Shown here piece by piece: positions 1 to 6,847 of a stretch of DNA of 18,146 nucleotides (its first letter is position 1; each line of letters opens with the position of its first letter). Made by a program: the position numbers and the translations under genes. The notes below the pieces were generated by a model. The model was not told the origin of the DNA, made no database searches, and saw nothing but the letters and a program-made list of their open reading frames with translations. This DNA comes from JANMEX01 sp031423755 (lineage in GTDB: Bacteria > Pseudomonadota > Alphaproteobacteria > Rhizobiales > Rhizobiaceae), in the NCBI GenBank assembly GCA_031423755.1, contig JANPGC010000315.1, forward strand, positions 1 through 18,146, written 5' to 3'.

Positions 1-145
1 CGCTGCCCCACATCCGCCGTTGGGCACCTTCTCCCCGCAAACGGCGGGGAGAAGGGGACACTTACCAACGTCGCTGCACTCCCCTTCGCCCCGCCGGGTG
101 CGGGGAGAAGGTGGCCCGAAGGGCCGGATGAGGGGCAGCACTGAG
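1..145. repeat. Rhizobial-type palindromic intergenic repeat, two hairpins
   Basis: The outer arms are inverted copies: GCTGCCCCACATCCGCC at 2-18 and GGGCCGGATGAGGGGCAGC at 121-139, matching at 15 of 17 positions. Inside are two strong hairpins. CCTTCTCCCCGC (27-38) pairs perfectly with 44-55 around a 5-nt loop, and 83-94 pairs with 100-111 with one mismatch. Related outer arms occur again at 8011-8031 and 8196-8217, so this is a dispersed family in this genome. Arms of this kind are common in rhizobial intergenic DNA (RIME-like elements). The left end may be cut by the window edge. Confidence 0.8.
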
Positions 146-188
146 GGTGGAAATTTGTAATAAACAAGTGTATGCCTCACTCGTTAAC

Positions 189-527
189 ATGAAGATGATC
201 CTGGAAAAATCAACACCCGACTGGCGCCGTTTTGACGCGATGACGCCTGAACAGAGCCACGCTGCGGCGCCTAGCGACCCTGACGCACAACCTCTTACAG
301 ACGAAGACTTTGCGCGGATGAAGCGCATGCCGCGGGTCAAAATCATGCGCCGCGCGCTTGGGCTTTCACAGGAAGAATTCTCCGCCCGTTTCCACATCCC
401 GCTCGGCACGCTGCGCGATTGTGAGCAGGGGCGCAAGGAGCCGGATGCGGCGGCGCGGGCTTATTTGGTGGTGATTGGACGGGAGCCGGAAGCGGTGGGG
501 CGGGCGTTGCTTACGAAAACTGGATAG
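189..527 (+). CDS. Orphan XRE-type helix-turn-helix protein, antitoxin-like
   Basis: A small DNA-binding protein of 112 aa from the ATG at 189. An acidic N-terminal half contains the stretch SDPDAQPLTDEDFARMKR. It is followed by a helix-turn-helix at about residues 57-81 (LGLSQEEFSARF then IPLGTLRDCEQG). This order, ending in a PEAV..AL tail, is typical of the antitoxin-like HTH proteins encoded next to BrnT or RelE/HigB-like toxins in Rhizobiales. No toxin gene is visible: upstream is only the palindromic repeat, and downstream DNA converges on another gene. Relatives usually have Trp in the 'RDWEQG' motif; here it is Cys78. A GTG at 147 in the same frame lies beside the repeat and gives 126 aa, but I prefer ATG 189. 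Neither start has a good ribosome binding site. It may be a solitary regulator or the remnant of a toxin-antitoxin pair. Confidence 0.65.
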   Translation: MKMILEKSTPDWRRFDAMTPEQSHAAAPSDPDAQPLTDEDFARMKRMPRVKIMRRALGLSQEEFSARFHIPLGTLRDCEQGRKEPDAAARAYLVVIGREPEAVGRALLTKTG

Positions 528-609
528 CCAAAGGCCCAAATATAAAGCATTTCTTGATTTTCTCTTTACTAGAGCAATGCGATTCTAGCTGACGTGATAT
601 TGGTCAAAT

Positions 610-1140
610 TTACCATCCATACGGTGCTGTTGTTGGGCGTAAATACGCGCCAACTATTCTTCGCGGTGGAGCATAAACAGGAGTCATTGTTGGGAGGCAT
701 CCGCTTGGACAAACCCCAGCCCACATCTTTACTACAATCTCAGTATCTTCTTCGGTTTGCCACTCGTCCAACATATATTTTCCGCCCACTCTCAACATTT
801 CGCATCCCGCTGGTAGTTTTAAATTTGACGGAGATTTAATGAGCGTCTCAAGCAGAAGATCTTTCAAATTTGGATCGTCGTTGGTTGCGCCACACGATAT
901 CATAGGCCGAGTGACCTCAACCCATTTGTCTGGCTCAAGTGATTTTTCAATGTCCTTAAGCGCTTCTTCAGAAATCGGATGAGGCGTGTTCAAGAGGTCG
1001 ACAGCACTATTTTCAATCTGTTCTTTGTCAGCATCTTGCGCCATTAAATGATTCGGTGCAAATGTTATTCCAAATATAACTATAATAATATTCGCAATTA
1101 TAATTTTCTTCTTTATAAAAATATCCAAGTAGCTTAACAT
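610..1140 (-). CDS. Small predicted secreted protein of unknown function
   Basis: I do not recognise this 176-aa protein. Its N-terminus looks like a signal peptide: a KKK cluster at 10-12, a hydrophobic stretch at about 13-28, and a possible cleavage site after LMA (residue 34). The mature part has four cysteines (83, 113, 144, 148), the last two as CPSGC, enough for two disulfides in the periplasm. GGAAGG lies 8 nt before the ATG, which supports the start. The gene begins 49 bp downstream of choV on the same strand, so it could be read through from the cho operon. It is clearly AT-richer than its neighbours, suggesting separate acquisition. An 81-aa frame on the opposite strand is less credible because it lacks a signal peptide or recognisable domain. 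Confidence 0.55.
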   Translation of the reverse strand: MLSYLDIFIKKKIIIANIIIVIFGITFAPNHLMAQDADKEQIENSAVDLLNTPHPISEEALKDIEKSLEPDKWVEVTRPMISCGATNDDPNLKDLLLETLIKSPSNLKLPAGCEMLRVGGKYMLDEWQTEEDTEIVVKMWAGVCPSGCLPTMTPVYAPPRRIVGAYLRPTTAPYGW

Positions 1141-1189
1141 TTAAAAAGCCTTCCCAATTTTGTATTGTGTAATGTCAGCTATATGAATT

Positions 1190-2398
1190 TCACCTCCGCA
1201 ACACCGCCTGCAACATATCCCGTATCCCAATTGCCCCAACAAACCTCGACGTCTCATCAAACAGCGCCACCGGTGAGGCCTGGCTTTTGTGCATGGCGAG
1301 CATGACTGTCTTGAGGTTGGTGCCGGGGGTTGCCCAGAAGACCGGGTTTGAGGAGCCTTCGATTTCGTTTTCGACCTCGGCGCAGGAGACCCATTGCGAC
1401 TTCTTGCCGTTGGAGACGGCGTCGATGACGCGGCTGTCTTTGTCGAGTTTGAAGCGGGTGGTTTTGCGGCGGTCCAGCCAGATCCAGCCGTTTTCATCCT
1501 TTTCCAATTCGCTGACACCGCGCATGACGTTCCAGGCGGTGAGGACGGAGAGCGGGTTGACGTTGGCGATGAAGTCGCGGACGTAGTCGTTGGCGGGGCG
1601 CAGCACGATGTCTTCGGGCTTGCCGGTCTGGACGATGCGGCCTGATTCCATGATGGTGATGGTGTTGCCGATCTTGAGGGCTTCTTCGAGATCATGGCTG
1701 ACGAAGATGATGGTTTTCTTCAGTGACTTTTGCAGTTGCAGCAGTTCGTCCTGCAGCTTGGTGCGGATGAGCGGATCGAGCGCGGAGAAGGGCTCGTCCA
1801 TCAAGAGGATTGGCGCTTCGGTGGCGAAGGCGCGGGCGAGGCCGACGCGCTGCTGCATGCCGCCGGAGAGTTCGTGCGCGTATTTGTTTGCCCACTGGGT
1901 GAGGCCGACCAGATCGAGCTGGCGTGTGACGCGCTCGTCGAGCTCCTCCTGCGGCACGCCGGAAAGTTCGAGGCCGAGGCCGACATTCTCGCGCACGGTG
2001 CGCCACGGCAGAAGGGCGAACTGCTGGAACACCATGGCGACCGCGCCGCGGCGGACCTTGCGCAGTTCTTCCTCGGAACAGGAGACGACGTCGGTTATGC
2101 CATGAATGCCATGGACGATGACCTTGCCGCGCGTGACCTTGTTGAGGCCGTTGACGGCGCGCAGCAGCGTGGATTTGCCGGAGCCGGACAGGCCCATCAG
2201 AACGGAGATTTCGCCCTCGTTAACAACAAGATTGGCACCTGCCGCGCCGAGCACGGAGCCGGTGGCCTCGAGAATTTCAGCGCGGGTCTTGCCCTGATCG
2301 AGCATGTCCTGAGCGTCTTTGGCGCGAGAACCGAAGATGATGTCGACGTTCTGGAATTCGACGGCGGGCTTCATTGCAGTATCGTGGGCGGCGCTCAT
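1190..2398 (-). CDS. choV: Choline ABC transporter, ATP-binding protein
   Basis: ATPase subunit of a ProV/OpuA-type quaternary amine importer, acting on the cytoplasmic face of the inner membrane with the ChoW permease. The 402-aa sequence has Walker A GLSGSGKST (69-77), a Q-loop FQQ (124-126), the signature LSGGMQQ (177-183), Walker B ILLMDEP (197-203) and the H-loop VSHD (233-236). The C-terminal region of about 120 residues resembles the tandem CBS regulatory part of this subfamily (known in OpuA to sense ionic strength). The start codon overlaps the stop of choW by 4 bp (ATGA), implying translational coupling. The name rests on the adjacent choline-type binding protein, since the ATPase alone could equally be called ProV. 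Confidence 0.92.
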   Translation of the reverse strand: MSAAHDTAMKPAVEFQNVDIIFGSRAKDAQDMLDQGKTRAEILEATGSVLGAAGANLVVNEGEISVLMGLSGSGKSTLLRAVNGLNKVTRGKVIVHGIHGITDVVSCSEEELRKVRRGAVAMVFQQFALLPWRTVRENVGLGLELSGVPQEELDERVTRQLDLVGLTQWANKYAHELSGGMQQRVGLARAFATEAPILLMDEPFSALDPLIRTKLQDELLQLQKSLKKTIIFVSHDLEEALKIGNTITIMESGRIVQTGKPEDIVLRPANDYVRDFIANVNPLSVLTAWNVMRGVSELEKDENGWIWLDRRKTTRFKLDKDSRVIDAVSNGKKSQWVSCAEVENEIEGSSNPVFWATPGTNLKTVMLAMHKSQASPVALFDETSRFVGAIGIRDMLQAVLRR

Positions 2399-3249
2399 TT
2401 CTTTGTCTCCGCCTTTTGCGCCAGCATCCGGTCAAGGATTATAGCGAGGATGACCAGCGCGAGGCCTGCTTCGATGCCGAGCGGAATGTTGCGGTTGGCG
2501 AGCGCCTTGTTAACCGGATTGCCAAGGCTTGGCGCGCCGATCAGCGTGGCGAAGACAACCATGGACAGCGACAGCATGATGCACTGGGTCAGGCCTGCCA
2601 TGATTGACGGCAGCGCGGCGGGGAGCTCGACCTTCCAAAGCAATTGGCTCTTGGTCGCGCCGAAACTTTCGCCCGCTTCAATCATCGGTTTCGGGATTGA
2701 AGTGATGCCAAGATAAGTCATGCGTACTGGTGCGGGCATGGCGAAGATGATGGTGACAATAAGGGCGGGGGCGGCGCCGAGCCCGAACAGGATAAGGATC
2801 GGGATGAGATATACGAAGGTCGGCATCGTTTGCATCAGATCCAAAATTGGCTGGGTCACGCGCCAGACTTTTGGCTTGTGCGCCGCCCAGATGCCGATGG
2901 GCACGCCAATGGCCATGGAAAGCGCCGTGGCGGCGACGACGAGGACCAAGGTCTGGACGGTTTCTTTCCAGAGGTTCTGATTGATGATGAAGAGGAGGCC
3001 AAGAAGGACAACAATGGCGAGCGGCTTTGACTTCTGCAGCCAATAGGCAAGGCCTGCGATCATCAGTGCCAGCAGCACGGCAGGGATTTGCAGAAGGAGG
3101 AAGGTCGAGCCTTCGACTATCCATCCAAGGCCATTCGACAGCGCATCGAAAAACCAGTCAAAATAGGTGACGATGAAGTCGATAAATGACTTGCCCCATT
3201 TCCCGACTGGAATTTTCCATGCGGCGATCAGTTTGGATACCGGGTCCAT
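2395..3249 (-). CDS. choW: Choline ABC transporter, permease
   Basis: Inner-membrane permease of the choline importer, 284 aa. Several hydrophobic segments span most of the protein. The conserved EAA loop (EAGESFGATKSQLLWKVELP), which docks on the ATPase, lies in the C-terminal half. This is the ProW/OpuAB architecture. I chose the ATG at 3249 because GGGAGGGG lies just upstream of it; an ATG 21 nt further upstream would leave that site inside the coding region. It sits 79 bp after choX and overlaps choV by 4 bp, so the three genes form one operon. Confidence 0.92.
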   Translation of the reverse strand: MDPVSKLIAAWKIPVGKWGKSFIDFIVTYFDWFFDALSNGLGWIVEGSTFLLLQIPAVLLALMIAGLAYWLQKSKPLAIVVLLGLLFIINQNLWKETVQTLVLVVAATALSMAIGVPIGIWAAHKPKVWRVTQPILDLMQTMPTFVYLIPILILFGLGAAPALIVTIIFAMPAPVRMTYLGITSIPKPMIEAGESFGATKSQLLWKVELPAALPSIMAGLTQCIMLSLSMVVFATLIGAPSLGNPVNKALANRNIPLGIEAGLALVILAIILDRMLAQKAETKK

Positions 3250-3297
3250 ATTCCCCTCCCTAAATTTCACCCCGCTTTGATGGCAGCCGCAGAGGAC

Positions 3298-3310
3298 CGC
3301 GGCCGCCGCG
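3298..3310. other. GC-rich hairpin between choX and choW
   Basis: CGCGG-CCG-CCGCG is a perfect 5-bp inverted repeat in the 79-bp gap between the binding-protein gene and the permease gene. It has no T-tract on the transcribed strand, so it is not a complete intrinsic terminator. Hairpins at this spot in other binding-protein-dependent importers stabilise the upstream message and keep binding protein in excess. That role is inferred here. Confidence 0.35.
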
Positions 3311-3328
3311 CCTTATGCTGACAGGAAA

Positions 3329-4258
3329 TTACCCTGCAAGCGCCGCAGACACTGCCGCCATTGCATCGCCGCCGTCAAAGGTGGTGACGCCCTCGAGCCA
3401 TGGTTTGACCGTGTCCGGATTGGCCTTCAGCCAGGTCTTGGCCGTCTCTTTCGGATCAGCGCCGTCTTTCAAAACTGGCGCCATCATTGCGCCTTCCATG
3501 GCGAGCGAGAATTTGAGGTTGGTGAGAAGCTTGCCGACATTCGGGCATTCGCCGACATAACCTGCCCGGACGTTCGTGGCGACCGTTGCCGCGCCGAAGC
3601 CTGAATCGCCCATGCCGTCGAGATAGGCGATTTTCATGTCGCCCATGACGGGATGCGGGGTCCAGCCGAGGAAGACGATCCATTCATTGTTCTTCATCGC
3701 CTTTTCAGCCTCGGTCAGCATCCCCGCCTCGGAGCTCTCAACGATCTCGTAGCCTTCGAGCTTGTTTTCCGGCTTGGCGATCATTTCGGAAATGATGCGG
3801 TTGCCGTCATTGCCAGCCTCGATGCCGTAGATTTTGCCGTTGAACTTGTCTTTGTTGGCGCTGAGATCGGCAAGACTCTTGACGCCGGCGTCGGCGACAT
3901 ATTGCGGCACGACGAGGCCGTAGCCGGCGCCTTCGAGATTGGTGCCGATGGTCTCGACGGACTTGTCATCCATATAGGCCTTGATATCGGCGGTCATGGA
4001 CGGCATCCAGTTGCCGAGGAAGACGTCGATGTCTTTGCTCTTCAGCGCAGCGTAGGTGACCGGTACAGACAGCGTGTTGACAGCAGGCTCGTAGCCCAGC
4101 GCCTCAAGGATGACTTGTGTTGCGCCGGTGGTGACCTGAATGTCCGTCCAGCCGACATCCGCAAAGCGTACGGCCTTGCAGGTTTCAGCATCGCCGGCAT
4201 AGGCGGCGCTGGCAAAGAACGCTGTCGCGAGCAGCGTGGCAGAAAAGAGTTTGTTCAT
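3329..4258 (-). CDS. choX: Periplasmic choline-binding protein of the ABC importer
   Basis: Substrate-binding protein that delivers choline to ChoW/ChoV, 309 aa. The signal peptide is about residues 1-21, with cleavage expected after AYA and before GDAETC. The start is the ATG at 4258, which follows GGGAAAA and begins the Lys-plus-hydrophobic signal; the open frame continues upstream without signal character. The published Sinorhizobium meliloti ChoX ligand residues (W43, D45, W90, Y119, N156, W205) all have counterparts here at a constant offset of six: W37, D39, W84, Y113, N150, W199. This is strong evidence for choline binding rather than glycine betaine. It is the first gene of choXWV and divergent from tdk. 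No catabolic bet genes lie in the window. Confidence 0.94.
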   Translation of the reverse strand: MNKLFSATLLATAFFASAAYAGDAETCKAVRFADVGWTDIQVTTGATQVILEALGYEPAVNTLSVPVTYAALKSKDIDVFLGNWMPSMTADIKAYMDDKSVETIGTNLEGAGYGLVVPQYVADAGVKSLADLSANKDKFNGKIYGIEAGNDGNRIISEMIAKPENKLEGYEIVESSEAGMLTEAEKAMKNNEWIVFLGWTPHPVMGDMKIAYLDGMGDSGFGAATVATNVRAGYVGECPNVGKLLTNLKFSLAMEGAMMAPVLKDGADPKETAKTWLKANPDTVKPWLEGVTTFDGGDAMAAVSAALAG

Positions 4259-4324
4259 TTTGGTTTTCCCATTTGTTTTTGCGGACCGGATGCAATTTTT
4301 TTGTTTTGTCCCTTGGTTCAATCC

Positions 4325-4355
4325 AATCATGATTTCATTCCGGATGAAAGTGATT
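4325..4355. promoter_or_regulatory. Near-palindrome in the choX-tdk divergent region
   Basis: The arms AATCA...TTTCAT and ATGAAA...TGATT flank a TCCGG core (TTTCAT 4333-4338, ATGAAA 4344-4349, outer arms 4325-4329 and 4351-4355). The outer arms are spaced unevenly, by 3 nt on the left and 1 nt on the right. It lies 67 bp upstream of choX in the 214-bp region shared with tdk, a sensible position for an operator, but no regulator gene is nearby and the assignment is only positional. Confidence 0.3.
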
Positions 4356-4472
4356 GTGTGGCTTGGTTGCGACAGGAAGTGGTTTGGGCGCGGCAGATGT
4401 TGAAACCGCTTCTGTTTGACTGGCGAATCCGCGTGTGTTGGCTTAGGAAATCGCACGACGCGGGAACACGCC

Positions 4473-5081
4473 ATGGCCAAGCTCTATTTCAACTACGCCA
4501 CCATGAACGCCGGCAAGACCACCATGCTGTTGCAGGCGTCCTACAATTATCAGGAGCGCGGCATGCGCACGCTTCTGTATGTCGCCGGGCATTACCGCAA
4601 GGACGGCGAGGGCTATATTTCCTCGCGCATCGGGCTTGAAGAAAAGGCCGAAATGTTTCGCGATGAAGACAATATGTATGAACGGGTCGATGCGAGCATC
4701 GGCGCGCATCCGGTGCATTGCGTGTTTGTCGACGAGGCGCAATTCCTGACGGAGGCACAAGTCTGGCAGCTGGCGCGGGTGGCGGACCGGCTTGGTATTC
4801 CGGTGATGTGCTACGGCCTTCGGACCGACTTTCAGGGCAATCTGTTCTCCGGCTCCAAGGCGCTTCTGGCTCTTGCCGACGATTTGCGCGAAGTGCGCAC
4901 CATCTGCCGCTGCGGACGCAAGGCGACGATGGTGGTGCGGCTTGGCGAAGACGGGAAGGTGGCCAGACAGGGCGAGCAGGTGGCGATCGGCAAGGATGTT
5001 TACGTCTCGCTGTGCCGTCCGCACTGGGAAGAGGAGATGGGGCGGATCACGCCGGAAGACCTGATCGGATTTTCGCGGTAG
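4473..5081 (+). CDS. tdk: Thymidine kinase
   Basis: Cytosolic type II thymidine kinase, ATP-dependent phosphorylation of thymidine to dTMP for pyrimidine salvage. The 202-aa sequence aligns from end to end with the E. coli enzyme as I recall it (MNAGK, SYNYQERGMRT, CYGLRTDF). Features seen are a P-loop (MNAGKTT, 11-17), Walker B with the catalytic glutamate (DEAQF, 87-91, E88), the Arg/Asp-rich YGLRTDF segment, and a structural zinc site from C145, C147, C181 and H184. The start is ATG 4473 with GGGAA 6 nt upstream; the open frame extends 19 codons further but without family similarity. It is a single gene, divergent from choX. Confidence 0.96.
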   Translation: MAKLYFNYATMNAGKTTMLLQASYNYQERGMRTLLYVAGHYRKDGEGYISSRIGLEEKAEMFRDEDNMYERVDASIGAHPVHCVFVDEAQFLTEAQVWQLARVADRLGIPVMCYGLRTDFQGNLFSGSKALLALADDLREVRTICRCGRKATMVVRLGEDGKVARQGEQVAIGKDVYVSLCRPHWEEEMGRITPEDLIGFSR

Positions 5082-5128
5082 CGCTGTCGGGCGCTCTTGC
5101 GCGGTCTGATTGGACTATTTTACAATGC

Positions 5129-5142
5129 TTGATCCTGATCAA
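5129..5142. promoter_or_regulatory. FNR/FixK-type binding site
   Basis: TTGAT-CCTG-ATCAA matches the consensus TTGAT-N4-ATCAA perfectly. It lies 76 bp upstream of the cytochrome c start. A possible extended -10 element (TGC TAAAGT, 5168-5176) follows, so the box would sit close to the -35 region, the usual place for activation by an FNR/FixK-family protein under low oxygen. The motif match is direct; regulation is inferred. Confidence 0.7.
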
Positions 5143-5218
5143 AGTCTTATTCTTCGACGGCGAGCAATGCTAAAGTACGACACTTGTAATTTGTGATCTG
5201 TGTATGGGGAGGTTTGTC

Positions 5219-5605
5219 ATGACAAAATCGGGATTTGTTGCAGGTGCTGCGCTTGCATTGTTGACTGCAACATCGGCGATTGCCGACGGCGACGCCGCTG
5301 CCGGCAAGATCGTATTCAAGAAATGCATGGCCTGCCATACGGCAACCGAAGAGAAGAACAAGGTCGGCCCGCATCAGGTGGGCATTGTTGGTCGCAAGGC
5401 AGGGTCCGTGGAAGGGTTCAAATATTCCGATGCGATGATCGCCAAGGGCGCTGAAGGCCTTATCTGGGACGAGGCTAACCTGACGGCTTACATGAAAGAC
5501 CCGAAGGGTTTCGTACCGGGCAACAAGATGGCCTTTTCCGGATTGAAAGACGACAAGCAGATCGCCGATCTGATTGCTTATCTGAAGGCTGATCCGAAGC
5601 CCTGA
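5219..5605 (+). CDS. Periplasmic class I cytochrome c (c2-like)
   Basis: Small soluble electron carrier, 128 aa. The signal peptide is about residues 1-22 (cleavage after AIA, before DGDAAAG), so the mature protein of about 106 residues is periplasmic. The haem c site is CMACH (36-40). The distal ligand is expected to be M104 in GNKMAFSG, the typical Met loop of c2/mitochondrial-like cytochromes. VGIVGRKAG and the C-terminal IADLIAYLK helix also fit that family. I chose ATG 5219, preceded by GGGGAGG with 6 nt spacing; an in-frame ATG 15 nt upstream overlaps that site. It stands alone between an FNR/FixK-type box and a terminator-like hairpin, so it is probably monocistronic and oxygen-regulated. 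Its redox partner is not in the window. Confidence 0.92.
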   Translation: MTKSGFVAGAALALLTATSAIADGDAAAGKIVFKKCMACHTATEEKNKVGPHQVGIVGRKAGSVEGFKYSDAMIAKGAEGLIWDEANLTAYMKDPKGFVPGNKMAFSGLKDDKQIADLIAYLKADPKP

Positions 5606-5637
5606 GAGATTTGGCGGGACAAGTTATCTGAAAATGA

Positions 5638-5676
5638 AAGTGCCGGGTTTCGAAAGAAGTCCGGCATTTCGCTTTT
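5638..5676 (+). terminator. Probable intrinsic terminator after cytochrome c
   Basis: AAGTGCCGG (5638-5646) pairs with CCGGCATTT (5661-5669), including one G-T pair, around a 14-nt loop. It is followed by GCTTTT. It starts 32 bp after the cytochrome stop and before the promoter of the next cluster. The T-run is short, so termination may be partial. Confidence 0.6.
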
Positions 5677-5691
5677 AAATCGTATGAAGGC

Positions 5692-5700
5692 TGATTATAT
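5692..5700 (+). promoter_or_regulatory. Candidate extended -10 promoter of the five-gene cluster
   Basis: TG-A-TTATAT is an extended -10 element 35 bp upstream of the ATG at 5736. No clear -35 hexamer is seen 17 nt upstream. It lies directly after the terminator-like hairpin, where a promoter for the following cluster is expected. Confidence 0.4.
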
Positions 5701-5735
5701 CTCTCCGCACTGTTCCTTTTATCCGGAGACCAACA

Positions 5736-6824
5736 ATGGCCACCTTGCAGAACTTTGACGCTGAAATCGCCAAGACCAAGCAGGTGGTCGAGGACATGAA
5801 GACCAAGCTTGATCAGACTGCCGTCGTTATCGGCCAGGTGGCCAAGGCTGATGCCAAGATTGGCGATGCCAACTTCGACATCGAAAATGCCCGCATTGAA
5901 GACGTCATCAAGCAGCAGAAGACGATGGAGGGCAATATTGCCGATCTCATCATCGGTCTTGAAGACGCGACCAATGTGTTCGGCGCCGAATTCGAGACGA
6001 TGAAGAGCTACACCGGCTGGGAAAAATTCATTGGCATTTTCTCCAAGGACCGTGCCACCCGCATGCGCACAGACCGTGTGCGCAACATGTCGCTGGCTGG
6101 CAATTTGCAGGAGTTGCTCGGCAAGTCGGATACGATCGTCGGGATTTTGAAGAATCAGAAGGAAGTGCTCGACAGCCGCTACAAGACGTCGGAGGCCAGC
6201 CTCGTTCAGGTGATTGAGCGTCGCAAAGTGACGATGAATTCGCTTGAAGCGACGCAGGCGAGGATCAACGAGCTCAATCCAATGATTCTGGATCTGGAAA
6301 ACAAGCTCGCCGCATCCACGGACCAGAAGCAGCGCACGCAAATTGAATCCGAGCGCTCGAAGATGGCGACCGAATACAATGAGAAGCAGGCGCAGGAGCA
6401 AGTGCTTCTGGCTGAGAGCCAGACGCTGGAGCGCTACACGTCGATGTTTCAGACCTTTGTGGACTCATTGAACAACCAGATTGCTGCGCAGGCCACCCTG
6501 ATCAACAAGCTGAGCATCGACACTGAGCAACGTATCGTTTTGTACAAGGCGCTAGAAGATTCGTTGAAGACGGCGGCGCAGCAGGACGTGGCGCACAAGA
6601 TCAACACGCTGGGTTCCAAGGTGGACACAGCGGCTGAAGAAACGATGGCCGGCATCGGCGCGGCGGCGCAGAAGCACATTGGCGATCTTCTCGAACTGCA
6701 TGAGAAGAACATGGTGGCGACCGCCGACATCCAGCGCCGCAAGAAGCTGGCGGACGATGCGTTTGCGCGGCGTTTTGGCGATGTCATGGCCAAGCATAAT
6801 GCCGCAAACTACGTCCAGTCCTGA
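5736..6824 (+). CDS. Coiled-coil protein, first gene of an AAA+/DUF2333 cluster
   Basis: A 362-aa soluble, almost entirely helical protein with no signal peptide or membrane segment. Heptad-like coiled-coil stretches run through about residues 1-85, 130-235 and 255-345, with few prolines or glycines. A short break at about 90-115 (YTGWEKFIGIFSKDRATRMR) separates the first coil from the rest. In general plan (a W-x-x-F segment followed by long helices and a basic C-terminal end) it recalls the TelA/toxic-anion-resistance family, but I see no alignment that proves it. CGGAG lies 7 nt before the ATG. The four genes after it are co-directional and include an AAA+ ATPase and a membrane protein, so a scaffold or polymer partner role is plausible. 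That role is inferred. Confidence 0.85.
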   Translation: MATLQNFDAEIAKTKQVVEDMKTKLDQTAVVIGQVAKADAKIGDANFDIENARIEDVIKQQKTMEGNIADLIIGLEDATNVFGAEFETMKSYTGWEKFIGIFSKDRATRMRTDRVRNMSLAGNLQELLGKSDTIVGILKNQKEVLDSRYKTSEASLVQVIERRKVTMNSLEATQARINELNPMILDLENKLAASTDQKQRTQIESERSKMATEYNEKQAQEQVLLAESQTLERYTSMFQTFVDSLNNQIAAQATLINKLSIDTEQRIVLYKALEDSLKTAAQQDVAHKINTLGSKVDTAAEETMAGIGAAAQKHIGDLLELHEKNMVATADIQRRKKLADDAFARRFGDVMAKHNAANYVQS

Positions 6825-6847
6825 TCCGTCGCGCAGGAACAATCAGG

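Noticed and set aside
594..839. 81-aa open frame on the + strand
   Set aside because: It overlaps the predicted secreted protein on the other strand, which has a signal peptide and a ribosome binding site.
1141..1695. 184-aa Ser/Pro/Ala-rich open frame on the - strand inside choV
   Set aside because: It is a frame-shifted reading of the conserved C-terminal part of choV, with composition typical of an off-frame GC-rich translation.
1730..2716. 328-aa open frame on the + strand opposite choV and choW
   Set aside because: It is a high-GC shadow: choV and choW on the other strand show full family motifs, and this frame has none.
3653..4639. 328-aa open frame on the + strand opposite choX and running into tdk
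   Set aside because: It overlaps two certain genes and has no recognisable domain.
5084..5100. Small inverted repeat AGCGC-TGTCGG-GCGCT after tdk
   Set aside because: Only five base pairs and no T-run; too weak to call a terminator.
5736..6824. Assignment of the coiled-coil gene as telA (toxic anion resistance)
   Set aside because: Only the overall helical plan is similar; I could not see a convincing motif match, and coiled coils give false resemblance.
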